DNA from: Bidens hawaiensis | Lineage: Eukaryota; Streptophyta; Magnoliopsida; Asterales; Asteraceae | Length of the DNA: 64,000 nt | Direction: 5' to 3' | NCBI GenBank assembly: GCA_021521415.1 | Contig: JAIQDT010014326.1 | Location: forward strand, 62,001 to 126,000 | Shown: positions 11,537 through 22,718 of the stretch, one piece after another | Layout of the letters: every line of letters starts with the position of its first letter | How positions within the stretch are numbered: the stretch's first letter is position 1 | Position numbers and translations under genes: made by a program | Notes under the pieces: generated by a model | The model's input: the letters and a program-made list of their open reading frames with translations, nothing else | What the model was told of the DNA's origin: nothing | The model's database searches: none

Positions 11537-14500
11537 TCAGTTGGCCAGAGGATTGTGGTTTTTGGTCTTCTTTTTAAAAGAAGCTTCAGTAAGTTTAATG
11601 TCCAACAGTCTCCTCTGCCTCTTCTTCCTCTCAAACTTTGATTGCTCCAGCTTCCTCTTCTTACTCAACATTGTGAAACCCTTTCTTGCTTGATCTTTTA
11701 GGTGTTTAGAGAGTTCATTCTGTTGTCTCCTTGCAAAGCTCTATCTATCTTGATAGTCAAACAAACTCAGAGTAGCCACCTCAGCCAATTGTTCTCTTTT
11801 AAAATCCATAAAATCATCTTTGATTATTATATCCCTCAGCTCATCACTAGTCATAATGACTTTCATAGATTCAGTTCTTGCATCGAAGTATAACTGCTTA
11901 GGTAGGTCCACATCAGCTGGTGGCCATTTTTGTCTTTGATATGAAGCTCTAGTGGTTGGGATTGAGACACTTACAATGGAAGGCCTAGAAATGTGTTTCT
12001 TCTTGGTGATTGGCCTTCTCACATGCCCAGATTTTTCAAATAACTCAATAATTTTCCCCCTTAGCAACAAAATGAGTTCCAAATAGTTTTCTCATTACCT
12101 TACCAATGTTGTAATCATCCCCATATCTCCTCATTAGTTGGACCCATAGGAAAAGATTTTTGACCCCTAGGTCCACACTGGAATTCCAATAACTTCCTCT
12201 TCTAAGCTTCCAATTTTTCCCATTTAACCTTTTCAGAATAAAATAGTTCTTTTAGTTGACTTTTACCCAGGTTGTCAAACACTTCTCCAGCCATTCCCTT
12301 GCTAAGCATCAAGCCTTTGAGAGTCTTGATCTTATTCTCATCTTCCCATGGCTCAACTAGTTCAACTGGTTCCTCCTTCACAGTCACAAGAATAGGAGTT
12401 TGAGAAATCTTTGACTTTGATTTTTCTTTGTTGAATGCAACTTTCTCAGATTCATACATTGCCAATTTTTCTTTCTTGTTCATACTTTTAACCTTTTCAC
12501 CTTGACCTCTTGCTTCCATCAACCTGTCAAACAAATTAATCTAATCATCTTCCCACTGCATCTTCTCCTTCTCAGCCAGAGTAATAATTCTTGGCTTTTT
12601 TGTGGCCTTTTCAAACTTTTCTTTCCTTGAAATTCTCTTGAAGTGTGTTTCAACTTGTTCCTTACTTAGACTGTCCACCACTTCAATTGATATATCCTGA
12701 TCAATTAAATACTTGCACTTCCCCACATACTTGCTAAATAATCTTTCAAGTTTTTCTGTCTGATTAGTTGCCTTCTTTATCCTCTCCAATTCATCTCTTT
12801 TTACAACTTCAACTGTTGTAATGTAGGCACTTTCCAACTCTCCAAACTTCATATGGCTAAGTTGTTTCTCAGAATATCCATGTAATCTCAAATAAGCGAG
12901 GAACTTTTGGGTATCCTTGTTTTTCTTTTCCATCCTTTTCTTCACATCCCTTGCCTCTCCATCAATCAATTCCTGCAACTCCTCATCAGTCTTGGGAGCT
13001 AGAGTTTCAAATTTGTAGCTATGATTTATCAGTCACAAAATTTTTGGATCATTCCTTTGGGCCTTGTTCAACATATCTTGAATGTTCTCCCTATGCTCAT
13101 TAGTCATTGTCACATCAGGGGAATCAACTGTATCATCATCATCATTTTCAGAAAGATCTTCAAGTGCCTTTATTCTTGGTTCATTCACTATGGGCTCTTG
13201 CTCAACATCAACAGTCTTGACTGTTTGAATTGGTATGGCTTGAATAGGAACATCCTTGATAGGACTCTTCTAATTCTTGGGGATAGGATCATCAATATTT
13301 TCACTTTTGTTTTCCCTCTGCCTCTTTCTCTGGTATTTCTTTCCATATATGACTTCATTTCCACGATCCCATTCTTTTGGACTCTTATCTAGATCAACCA
13401 TAGCCATATGTTGCCATTTTTTACTCAAAATTTGAACCATAGATTCAGCAACATATTCATCTTGACTACTTGCCTTTCATCATTTTTCATTTTAGGTTCA
13501 GTGGTGGCTTGTTCTGGTGTTTTTGTTTGGGCTTGTTTGAAGTTGTAAGTGACCAGTGCCAAAGTGTTACCAACTTCTTCAATTTGTTTCAGTTTTATTA
13601 GCCCTTCAATTACTTCTTGTTCTAACTCCCCTCTTCATTCAAATTTTTATTCAGCTCAGCCGCTTCTAACAAAATTTTCTGTTGTTCAAGTTCTTGATTA
13701 GTCAATGATCTTGTGATCCTTTCTCTTTGAATCATCTCCTCTACAACATTATCATGCCTTTTGGCAGCATCTTCAGTACTTTTATCAACCATCAAAACCT
13801 CGTCACTAGATTTCATTTTGTTGGATTCCAAGGGTTGTAATTAAACTTCATTCTCAGCCACAGATTTACCCTTGATCATTCTTCTCTCCTCTTCATCAGA
13901 TTCCCTCACCTTAGTCGGTTCATTGGGAAAATTATTTATTTGCTCAATTAGATCCTCCATCTCTTCATCCACAGTTTTGTTCACATCAACATATTTTTCA
14001 ATCACAGTCTCCTTCTCCTTTTCCAACAGGTTTTCAACATTATCAAACTCACCATATAACACATTTAAATCATCCTTCTAAGTAACATCATCAATAATCA
14101 CATTATCAGCCACATTATCTTCAGTTTCAACGATCTCCTCATCAACTACCTTCTTTTGCACATCCTCCTCATTATCATCATTTTCTTCAACATTCTCATC
14201 AGTTAATACAATCTCCTCAGTATCACCACCTTCTTCAATGATCACATCAGTTTATGGCTCAGTCAATATAGCATCAGTTGCTATAGCTTCAGCTAAAATA
14301 TTGTCAGTATCAGCCACATTCTTTTTAGTAGTTTCATCATCCACCACTTTCTCAACCTCCTTTTCTACAGTGACCTCAACCACATTCTTCTCAAACACTT
14401 CATTATTGACATCATAATCTTCTTCACCTCTATCAGATTCATCTGCATCATATCCACCTTCCTCATCTCTCACCTCCTCATCCTCTTCATCACTTCCATA

Positions 14501-14739
14501 TACAGCACATAAATTCTTCAAAATGTCACTATCGTCCTCATTGACCACATGTGGTGGATTCTCCCCTCTATTTTGGTACAGCTGAGGTCTTCTCAACCTC
14601 AGTGACCAGGGATTGAATCCGTTTTTATGCCTGTGCCAACAGGGATTCCAATTCAGAGTTCCTCTTTCTCAGCCCCTCATTATCCCTTCTCAAATTAACA
14701 TTTTCAATTACAGCATCCATATATCTTCCAAACAAATGG
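11537..14739 (-). pseudogene. Env-like ORF of element B, acidic coiled-coil part
   Basis: Continuation of the env-like ORF on the far side of solo LTR H. From 14739 downwards: a coiled-coil-like stretch (ENVNLRRDNEGLRKRNSELE), an acidic region (YGSDEEDEEVRDEEGG), Lys/Glu-rich helices (YSEKQLSHMKFGELESAYIT, EKLERLFSKYVGKCKYLID, KIKTLKGLMLSKGMAGEVFD), then QLYFDARTESMKVIMTSDEL, and a basic tail LSKKRKLEQSKFERKKRQRR ending at a stop at 11537. There are about eight stops or frameshifts (for example at 12541, 12978, 13622, 13841, 14252), so it cannot be translated. SIRE elements carry such an ORF after pol; the function is not established, although it has been called env-like because of its position and helices. 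Confidence 0.6.
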
Positions 14740-15203
14740 TGTAACATCCTAAAATTTTAATGATGAATAAAGGAAGTTATGTTTAGTGATTTCGCGTAAT
14801 TGATTAATGTCGGGGAAGGAGCGGGTCTTGGACTTGGATTAATTGAGATGGGTTAAATGAGAATGGGATTTCAGGGATATAAATACCCCCAAAATCCCAA
14901 AATATCTTCATTTTCCCCCACTCTCCTAAACACACACCTAGCACACCCAAAACCGCCGCCGGCCGGGCCGAGAAAGAAGGAAGGATCGAGCGAGGTCCGG
15001 GTAAGAGAGAAAGATTAGTGGTGATACCAAGATAAACGAGATCCAAACAAGCTCAAAAGGTATGATTCTTGATCTTGGAAGTTTAAAGATCCGAGCTTTT
15101 AGTGTATAAACGACCGAAAATGGTCGGGAAGTGTAGTGGGTGGTATTGAACCTTAACAAGGGTGTTAAAATCGCCCGAAATGTTGATCAGAAACCGAAAC
15201 AGC

Positions 15204-15480
15204 GGACATCTGGGCAACTTCGCCTTCATCTGGGCAACTTCGCCTTCATCTGGGCAACTTCGCCTTCAAGCGATGAACTTCGCCTACAAGCTAAGTTCGC
15301 CTGATGAACTTCGCCTGCAAGCTAAGTTCGCCTGATGATAAGTTCGCCTGAGGTTTAACTTCGCCTAAAGCCAAGTTCGCCTGAGGTTTAACTTCGCCTA
15401 AAGCTAAGTTCGCCTGAGGTTTAACTTCGCCTAAAGCTAAGTTCGCCTGAGGTTTAACTTCGCCTAAAGCCAAGTTCGAT
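15204..15480. repeat. AACTTCGCC / AAGTTCGCC word array in LTR H
   Basis: Three copies of a 21-base unit around TCTGGGCAACTTCGCCT come first, then a run of about 45-base units with AAGTTCGCCTGAGGTTTAAC and TTCGCCTAAAGC. The short ORF over it (15291-15473, LALGEVKPQAN repeated) is only a by-product of the repeat. The same words occur in copia element D. Confidence 0.85.
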
Positions 15481-15714
15481 TAGAAAATAAATTAAAAACC
15501 TAATGAAAAATGTGTTAAGACAGTTAATGGAAATAAAATTTTTCCAAGCTGACCTGGCAGCTCGACCCCAGCCAGGGGCTCTGCCCATTGGACCCTGCTA
15601 GGGGCTGCCGCCCCTAGACCCCGCTGCCAGGGGCGCTGCCCCCGGACCCCCTGTGACACCCGGTAAATTCCCCAATCCCTTAAACTAAGTAATCAACCTA
15701 ATAATTAGGTGATT

Positions 15715-15966
15715 GTAAATATTATGCGCGCCATGTTAGTCAGCGCGTGCATTTGTTATGTGCGCCCTGCGCGAGCGCGCTATGTTAAGAATCAGCGCGG
15801 GCACATTATGTGCGCCCGGCGCGAGCATATGTTAGAATCAGCGCGGGCATTTGTTTGCCCTGCGCGAGCGCGCCATGTTAGTCAGCGCGTGCATGTTATA
15901 TGCGCCATGCGCGAGCGCACCATGTTAAGAACCAGCGTGGGCATATGTTATATGCGCCATGCGTGA
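15715..15966. repeat. GCGC-rich tandem repeat in LTR A (copy at 22782-23033)
   Basis: About four to five degenerate units of roughly 55-60 bases, each with GCGCGAGCGCGCCATGTTA and CAGCGCGTGCAT-type words. It lies upstream of the TATA box, so in U3, and is unusually CpG-dense for this window. Confidence 0.8.
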
Positions 15967-16607
15967 ATGTTTTGGCTTTATGTTTTCATGTAACTTAACG
16001 TTGTCTAATGGGTTGACCGTCACGCATGATGCTAAGGCGGGTGCACCCTAAATCGTTTATGCGCGTGCGGAAGGGAACTAACCTCCCCGCATGGCGGGAA
16101 CATTGAGAGCTAGTTTGTCTGAAGCTCCAGGATGGAATTGACTTCAACATGACTGATCACTATGTTGAAATACCAAGACCACCTGGAGAATCTACAAATG
16201 AAACTCAAATGTCCCTAACTGCGAGAAGGTTACGCACCTACCCGCAGCAAAGAAATGTTCTACACGCAGAAAGCTATGCGCACCAAGTTATACGCGCAGA
16301 ACACTTAGTCAAAATGTTCAGATTTACGGAAATTGTTCCCGCCCAAAAGAAAACAGTAACGTGTTTCAGAAAATTTCTACTTTTTACTGTGCACTGGCAA
16401 AAGCACACTGTAGCATGAACGGTCAACTATCAGCCACCCTACTTTCACCAACCACAGACCTGCATGTCCTGCAAAAATCAGAATCTTTCACCCACTCCTC
16501 CACTTTTGAATAAATAATAATACTTTCCATACTTTATCATCATCACACCTAGATATGAAAAGATTACAATCCCCTAAATCAAGGGATTGTGTTCCATTGA
16601 ATTTGCC

Positions 16608-16615
16608 TATAAATA
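16608..16615 (+). promoter_or_regulatory. TATA box of LTR A (copy at 23675)
   Basis: TATAAATA in the context GCCTATAAATATG. Transcription would start roughly 30 bases downstream, making everything from about 16640 to 18026 R/U5. Confidence 0.7.
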
Positions 16616-16885
16616 TGTAACCTAAAATTATCACTCAACACACTTCAAACTTCTCTCTTAAAACTGCAAATCTGCCCTGAATCATCTCCCAAGCATCTAT
16701 TTTGATTTTCAATTCCGTTCCTGTTACAAGGTAAGCCGAGATTATAACCTTGAGATCTACTTTCCGACCCATATATCTTGATCTTAATATACATATTTGT
16801 TATTTAATCGTATTCTAGACCTTCGATTCCGAGGCCAACACCAAGAAAACCCGAATCTCGATTAATTCCATAACAAGAACCACAG

Positions 16886-17721
16886 GTGAGTCTCACAGCC
16901 CCTATTTTCACTGTTTTCACTGTTTTTAAACTGTTTTCGGGGCGAGGGACACGTACTTTAATAATGATTTATCATGGTATACTTACAAGCTATGCAAGCG
17001 ATTTTGTGTTTAAGTTATGTTTCATGATGAGCAATGCGAATGGTTATCTAAGGTTTTCGATGTATGTGCGCTAGAACTCGAGTAAGTGATCACTTTACCA
17101 TTGGAACTCTAAGGGTAGGGACTGCTGGTTTGATCCACCCACTCGTAGGGGTCGCACCTCTTTGCATGGACGAGTGCCTAGTATGGTCATGGGGCAGTAC
17201 TATGGGTTTGAGCCCGCTCGTAGGGGTCGCGCCTCTTTGCATGGACGAGCGCCTTGTTTTCCGGCACAACGTCCGCGCGTAACCCGCGGGACGGTAATAT
17301 GTTATTTTAGCTCGTAGTGGCAGCGCCACTTTGCATAGACGAGCACGGTTTTTCAGAAGTGTCCGCGCGTAACCCGCGGGACGATATTACTTTGTTTTAG
17401 CTCGTAGTGGCAGCGCCACTTTGCATGGACGAGCACATTTTCCTGAAACGTTCGCGCGTAACGGTATTACTTATGTTTAGCTCGTAGTGGCAGCGCCACT
17501 TTGCATAGACGAGCACAGTTCCCAGAAATGTTCGCGCGTAACCCGCGGAACGATTTTACCAGAATATATTGATAGAGCTATGTTTTACCAAGCATGTGTT
17601 TTAATGAGGCTAACAGAATTATGTTTCAGAATGATTATGATGCAATACGATTTATCAAGTTACTAAAACTTGTGAACTCACTCAGTTTATACTGATTCAA
17701 ATGTTTTTACGTGTCTTTCAG
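16886..17721 (+). other. Candidate leader intron in LTR A (copy at 23953-24788)
   Basis: Donor-like CCACAG|GTGAGTCTC at 16886; branch-like ACTGATTC near 17691; pyrimidine-rich GTGTCTTTCAG|GAG ending at 17721. Length 836 bases, downstream of the TATA box. The same arrangement occurs in LTRs H, F and G. It contains the hairpin repeats at 17140-17560. Splicing is inferred, not shown. Confidence 0.5.
17140..17560. repeat. Tandem nested-hairpin repeat in LTR A (copy at 24207-24627)
   Basis: Five units about 80-95 bases apart (starts near 17140, 17217, 17311, 17401, 17481). Each core has an outer stem CTCGT...ACGAG; in the last three, an inner stem AGTGGC...GCCACT sits inside it. Between cores lies GTCCGCGCGTAACCCGCGGG or a close form. 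It is in the presumed transcribed part. Confidence 0.85.
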
Positions 17722-18029
17722 GAGATAACTAGGTAGCGCATGGAGTCACACTTAGAGCACCACACGCTGAACATCTAAAACAAGCTTTTTGGAAGATTTT
17801 GGTTTTATCCCCTCGATGCGCACGGTTACCCGCCGCGCAAGGGGATATGGCGAGGAAATCTTCAGTTTTATACTTGGATGTTTTTATGTAACTTTTAAAC
17901 AATGTAATGTATTAAACATTTCTTACGCAATGAAAATCTTTGAATGTTTGCAATGGCCCGTGCTTAATTATCAATCCCCACTCGCGCGCGCCCGGCTGTT
18001 TCCGCCGCTCAGGGCCGGGTGTGACAGAT

Positions 18030-18041
18030 TGGTATCAGAGC
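18030..18041 (+). other. Primer binding site of element A
   Basis: TGGTATCAGAGC, complementary to the 3' end of initiator tRNA-Met, three bases after the LTR end. Confidence 0.92.
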
Positions 18042-18235
18042 ACTGGTTATAGCGAACTAGGAAAAGAAGTTTTTAACCTAGACTATAACCTTTGGGGAAT
18101 CGCATGAAAAATTTTTCAAAGAATATTTTCAAAAGAAAAATCACACACGCACTTAGGAACACGGGTCACAGTGTCTAGAGATAAGAACATTATGTGCTCT
18201 GAGTACATGCGCTAAGTTTGTTATATTTTCTTTTT

Positions 18236-21200
18236 ATGAAAAGAATGCCTCCAACCAGAGCCAAGGGAATTACCATGACACCCGAGGAGCTCGCAGAAAT
18301 AATCGCGCAGGCGATTGCAACGCATGAGGCCAGCAAGGCCGAATCTAGTCAGGGTCGCCAAGAGAACGAGACCCCAGAACCCGAATCAGGAGCCTTGGAC
18401 AAAGGATGCTCCTATAAAACATTCATGGCCTGTAGGCCTTGGCCGTTCAAAGGCACCGAAGGAGCCATTGGGCTCTACAATTGGATTGACAAGATGGAGA
18501 CAGTTCTCTCCATCAGCGGATGTAGTGAAAACCAGAAGGTCCTTTACGCGACCTGTATGTTCCAAGAAGCAGCTTCATCTTGGTGGAAGCTTCAAGTGAA
18601 AACATTGGGGAGAGAAGTTGCTCTCCACAAGACCTGGGAAGAATTGAAAGAAATGATGATGAGAAAGTTCTGCTCTCGCGCAGAAATTCAGAGCTTGCAA
18701 CAAGAATTCTGGAACCACACCATGGTAGGAACGGATATCGATGCCTACACCAATCGTTTCAACGAGCTTTGCCAGCTGGTGCCAGACATGGCAAACACAG
18801 AAGAAAAGAAAATCGAGAGGTACATCTTTGGGTTACCTCCTGTCGTTAGAGTCCCGCTCAACGCCGCCGCACCTCCGACCTTTGACGAGGCGGTTGCGCG
18901 AGCCATCACCCTTACAAGGGATACGGTTCGTGCGGGTATGTTGACTGCTCGCTTGAACGAGCAGCGAACCTCTGACTCCAAGAGGAAATGGAACTCCCAC
19001 CGAGGATCAGACTTCAAGCAACCACCGCCCAAGAAGCAGGAAAGCACAAGGGTTTACGCGATTCAAGCCGCGGAACCATCAAGGAAAGGATACAGCGGGC
19101 CTCGCCCATGGTGCAGCAAATGCAAGTACCACCACGATGGTGAGTGCACAAAAATCGAATGCGCCAAATGTGGCAGACCAGGACACAAGGCGATGAATTG
19201 TCGCATCAGAGAAGCTGGATCGAGCGACAGCTGCTACGCATGCGGGAAGCCTGGACACTTCAGTCGGGATTGCCCACAGAAAGGAAACCAAGCTCGCGGG
19301 AGAGCTTTTGTGATTGGCGCGGGTGAAGCAAAGGAAGAGCCAAATGTGGTAACCGGTACGTTTTTGCTTAACGGTCATTATGCATCTGTCTTATTTGATA
19401 CTGGCGCTGACCTAAGTTTTATATCCCATGAGTTTAAAAACTCCCTGGGCTTAGCAACCAGTAGGCTAGACAAACCTTATACTATAGAACTAGCCAATGG
19501 TAGGCAGTTATGCGCGAATGAAAGGACTGAACAATGTGTATTAGTCATGGGAGGTCATGAGTTCAATATTAACTTGTTGCCAATAGATTTGGGAAGTTTC
19601 GATATTGTGGTAGGTATGGATTGGTTGGTCGAAAATCTCGCGGAGATTGTTTGTCATGAGAAGCAGGTTCGGATTCCACTGTTGAACGGAGAAACTTTGA
19701 TGATTCAAGGGGAAAGAAGGGGAGTTGCGACGAAACTGATTTCGTGCCTAAAGGCGCGTAAGTGCCTAAGGAAAGGGTGCTACGCCTTCCTGGCGCATGT
19801 AGTAGAGAAAGGAGATGAGCGAAGAATTGAAGACTTACCAGTAGTGCGCGAATTTCCAGAAGTTTTTCCTGAAGATTTGCCCGGGTTACCGCCGCCGCGA
19901 CAAGTCGAGTTTCGTATTGATTTGGTCCCAGGAGCTGCGCCAGTAGCTCGAGCGCCTTATCGCTTAGCTCCATCTGAGATGCAAGAGCTATCCAATCAGT
20001 TACAGGAACTATTGGATAAGGGTTTCATACGCCCAAGCTTTTCACCTTGGGGAGCTCCAGTACTGTTTGTAAAGAAGAAAGATGGTTCGTTCAGAATGTG
20101 TATTGACTACAGGGAGCTGAACAAGCTGACAGTCAAAAATCGGTACCCCTTACCGAGGATTGACGACTTATTTGACCAGTTGCAGGGATCCAGTTATTAT
20201 TCGAAGATAGATCTACGGTCAGGATACCACCAACTTAGGGTCCATGAGGAAGACGCGCCAAAGACAGCCTTCCGAACCAGATATGGCCATTATGAGTTCT
20301 TAGTGATGCCTTTCGGGCTAACTAATGCGCCGGCTATATTCATGGATCTGATGAACCGTGTGTGCAAACCATACTTGGACAAGTTTGTGATTGTGTTTAT
20401 AGATGATATTTTGATTTACTCTCGAACCAAGGCCGAGCATGAGCAACACCTGAGAATGATTTTGGAATTGTTAAGGAAAGAAAAGTTGTATGCGAAGTTT
20501 TCCAAGTGCGAGTTCTGGCTTAGAGAAGTTCACTTTCTCGGTCACGTTGTTAACGAGAAAGGAATTCACGTCGATCCTTCTAAGGTTAAAGCCATCGAAA
20601 ACTGGGAAGCGCCAAAAACCTCAACTGAGGTGAGGCAATTCCTTGGGCTAGCTGGCTACTATCGACGCTTCATTGAGAACTTCTCCAAGATAGCTCTACC
20701 TCTGACCGCGCTAACTCAGAAAGACAGGATGTTTGTTTGGGGCGAAAACCAGGAAGCAGCGTTTCAAATGTTGAAGCAGAAGTTATGTAGTGCGCCAATT
20801 CTATCTCTGCCCGAGGGGACAGATGACATCGTTGTTTACTGCGACGCTTCACATCAGGGACTTGGATGTGTCCTTATGCAGCGAGACAAAGTCATAGCGT
20901 ATGCCTCGCGCCAACTTAAGACCAATGAGAAGAACTACACAACGCATGATTTAGAACTTGGAGCTGTTGTCTTCGCGCTAAAGATTTGGCGCCATTACCT
21001 CTACGGTACGAAATGTGTAATCTTTACGGATCATAAGAGCCTCCAACATATATTCGATCAGAAGGAATTAAACATGAGGCAACGAAGATGGGTTGAATTG
21101 TTGAATGACTATGATTGCGAGATCAAGTATCATCCGGGGAAAGCGAATGTGGTAGCAGACGCGCTAAGCAGAAAGGAGCGAATAAAAACGCTACGAGTCA

Positions 21201-22684
21201 AGGCTCTAAGATTGACCATTCACGCAGATCTCGCTACTCGCATCCGAGAAGCTCAGCAAGAAGCCTTGAAACCAGAGTTTGTTAAAAATGAATGCCTTGG
21301 AGGTATGGTTAAAAGTTTGGAACTGAAAGAGAACGGCAATCTATATTTCGCTAACCGCATATGGGTCCCTCTCAAGGGAGGATTGCGCGAGCAAGTTTTA
21401 AACGAAGCTCACAAGACGCGGTATTCCGTACATCCTGGCGCAGACAAGATGTACCAAGATGTTAAAATGTTGTATTGGTGGCCCAATCTTAAAGGCGCCA
21501 TCGCGACGTATGTCAGTAAGTGCCTGACGTGTTCGAAGGTAAAGGCTGAATACCAGAAACCATCGGGGTTGCTTCAGCAGCCAGAAATTCCCATGTGGAA
21601 GTGGGAACAAATCTCTATGGACTTCATCACCAAACTACCAAGGACACCTGGGGGTTATGACACGATATGGGTTATTGTAGATCGGCTAACTAAGTCAGCG
21701 CACTTCCTGCCGATTAAAGAAACTGATAAAATGGAAAAGTTAGCCCGACTATATATTCGAGAAGTAGTTTCAAAACATGGAGTCCCAGTGTCCATCATTT
21801 CTGATAGAGATAGTCGGTTCACCTCAAGGTTTTGGAGATCATTACAAGAGGGGTTAGGTACTCGACTGGACATGAGTACGGCTTATCATCCTCAAACGGA
21901 TGGACAAAGCGAACGAACGATCCAGACATTGGAAGATATGCTGCGCGCGTGCGCGATCGATTTTGGAGGTAGTTGGGATACCCACCTCCCGTTGGTTGAA
22001 TTTTCTTACAATAACAGTTATCACACAAGCATTAAGGCTGCGCCGTTCGAAGCTTTATATGGGCGCAAGTGTAGATCCCCACTGTGTTGGGCTGAAATGG
22101 GCGACAAGCAAATGACTGGTCCAGAAGTGATCCAAGAAACAACAGACAAGATTTTTCAGATAAGGGATCGCCTTAAGGCAGCACGCGACAGGCAGAAAAG
22201 TTATGCTGATATGAGAAGGAAACCGTTGGAGTTTCAAGTAGGGGATAAAGTACTTTTGAAAGTCTCTCCATGGAAGGGAGTCCCCCGTTTCGGTAAGCGA
22301 GGAAAGCTAAATCCGCGCTACATTGGACCTTTTGAGATCCTGGAGAGGATCGGTCCAGTTGCTTATAAACTCCGTCTACCCGCCGAACTCAGTGGAGTTC
22401 ATGATACGTTTCATGTATCCAACCTCAAGAAATGTTTATCTGACGAAACGTTGATTATACCGATGGAAGAAATTCATATTGACAAACAGCTGCACTTCGT
22501 AGAAGAACCTATAGCAGTAACCGATTGGAAAGAACAAAGGTTGCGCAGAAGCAGAATCAAGTTGGTAAAAGTTCAATGGAACTCAAGGCGTGGGCCTGAA
22601 TTCACTTGGGAAAGAGAAGATCAGATGCGCATGAAATACCCACACCTCTTTCAGAACATGGCTTCTGCCAGCAACGTCTCCTAA
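18236..22684 (+). CDS. Gag-Pol polyprotein of chromovirus A
   Basis: One open frame; ATG at 18236 (or 18245, MPPTRAKG) follows the primer site by about 200 bases. Positions below count from 18218. Gag core about 76-210 ([26 protein letters not shown]). Zinc knuckles [14 protein letters not shown] at 314 and [14 protein letters not shown] at 338. Protease [12 protein letters not shown] at about 392. Reverse transcriptase about 600-780 with [17 protein letters not shown] and [11 protein letters not shown] (catalytic Asp pair near 729). RNase H with [11 protein letters not shown] (876) and [11 protein letters not shown]. Integrase with an HHCC zinc site from about 1065 ([14 protein letters not shown]) and core [25 protein letters not shown]. 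The C-terminal 55 residues ([16 protein letters not shown] to [12 protein letters not shown]) look like a chromodomain, as in Tekay/Del. It makes particle proteins and the enzymes for reverse transcription and integration. No break seen; likely functional. Confidence 0.97.
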   Translation: MKRMPPTRAKGITMTPEELAEIIAQAIATHEASKAESSQGRQENETPEPESGALDKGCSYKTFMACRPWPFKGTEGAIGLYNWIDKMETVLSISGCSENQKVLYATCMFQEAASSWWKLQVKTLGREVALHKTWEELKEMMMRKFCSRAEIQSLQQEFWNHTMVGTDIDAYTNRFNELCQLVPDMANTEEKKIERYIFGLPPVVRVPLNAAAPPTFDEAVARAITLTRDTVRAGMLTARLNEQRTSDSKRKWNSHRGSDFKQPPPKKQESTRVYAIQAAEPSRKGYSGPRPWCSKCKYHHDGECTKIECAKCGRPGHKAMNCRIREAGSSDSCYACGKPGHFSRDCPQKGNQARGRAFVIGAGEAKEEPNVVTGTFLLNGHYASVLFDTGADLSFISHEFKNSLGLATSRLDKPYTIELANGRQLCANERTEQCVLVMGGHEFNINLLPIDLGSFDIVVGMDWLVENLAEIVCHEKQVRIPLLNGETLMIQGERRGVATKLISCLKARKCLRKGCYAFLAHVVEKGDERRIEDLPVVREFPEVFPEDLPGLPPPRQVEFRIDLVPGAAPVARAPYRLAPSEMQELSNQLQELLDKGFIRPSFSPWGAPVLFVKKKDGSFRMCIDYRELNKLTVKNRYPLPRIDDLFDQLQGSSYYSKIDLRSGYHQLRVHEEDAPKTAFRTRYGHYEFLVMPFGLTNAPAIFMDLMNRVCKPYLDKFVIVFIDDILIYSRTKAEHEQHLRMILELLRKEKLYAKFSKCEFWLREVHFLGHVVNEKGIHVDPSKVKAIENWEAPKTSTEVRQFLGLAGYYRRFIENFSKIALPLTALTQKDRMFVWGENQEAAFQMLKQKLCSAPILSLPEGTDDIVVYCDASHQGLGCVLMQRDKVIAYASRQLKTNEKNYTTHDLELGAVVFALKIWRHYLYGTKCVIFTDHKSLQHIFDQKELNMRQRRWVELLNDYDCEIKYHPGKANVVADALSRKERIKTLRVKALRLTIHADLATRIREAQQEALKPEFVKNECLGGMVKSLELKENGNLYFANRIWVPLKGGLREQVLNEAHKTRYSVHPGADKMYQDVKMLYWWPNLKGAIATYVSKCLTCSKVKAEYQKPSGLLQQPEIPMWKWEQISMDFITKLPRTPGGYDTIWVIVDRLTKSAHFLPIKETDKMEKLARLYIREVVSKHGVPVSIISDRDSRFTSRFWRSLQEGLGTRLDMSTAYHPQTDGQSERTIQTLEDMLRACAIDFGGSWDTHLPLVEFSYNNSYHTSIKAAPFEALYGRKCRSPLCWAEMGDKQMTGPEVIQETTDKIFQIRDRLKAARDRQKSYADMRRKPLEFQVGDKVLLKVSPWKGVPRFGKRGKLNPRYIGPFEILERIGPVAYKLRLPAELSGVHDTFHVSNLKKCLSDETLIIPMEEIHIDKQLHFVEEPIAVTDWKEQRLRRSRIKLVKVQWNSRRGPEFTWEREDQMRMKYPHLFQNMASASNVS

Positions 22685-22708
22685 ATTTCGGGACGAAATT
22701 CGTTTAAC

Positions 22709-22718
22709 GAGGGGAGAA
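22709..22718 (+). other. Polypurine tract of element A
   Basis: GAGGGGAGAA directly before the 3' LTR; primes plus-strand DNA synthesis. Confidence 0.9.

Larger units (their letters stand above)
15652..18026 (+). repeat. 5' LTR of element A
   Basis: Starts TGTGACACCCGG, ends GCCGGGTGTGACA. It contains a GC-rich tandem array (15715-15966), a TATA box (16608), a donor-like site (16886), hairpin repeats (17140-17560) and an acceptor-like site (17721). The short ORFs within it repeat exactly in the 3' LTR and have no coding evidence. Confidence 0.97.

Noticed and set aside
15709..17329. Several ORFs of 60-90 codons in LTR A, each repeated identically in the second LTR
   Set aside because: Identity only reflects LTR duplication; no domain, and they overlap tandem repeats.
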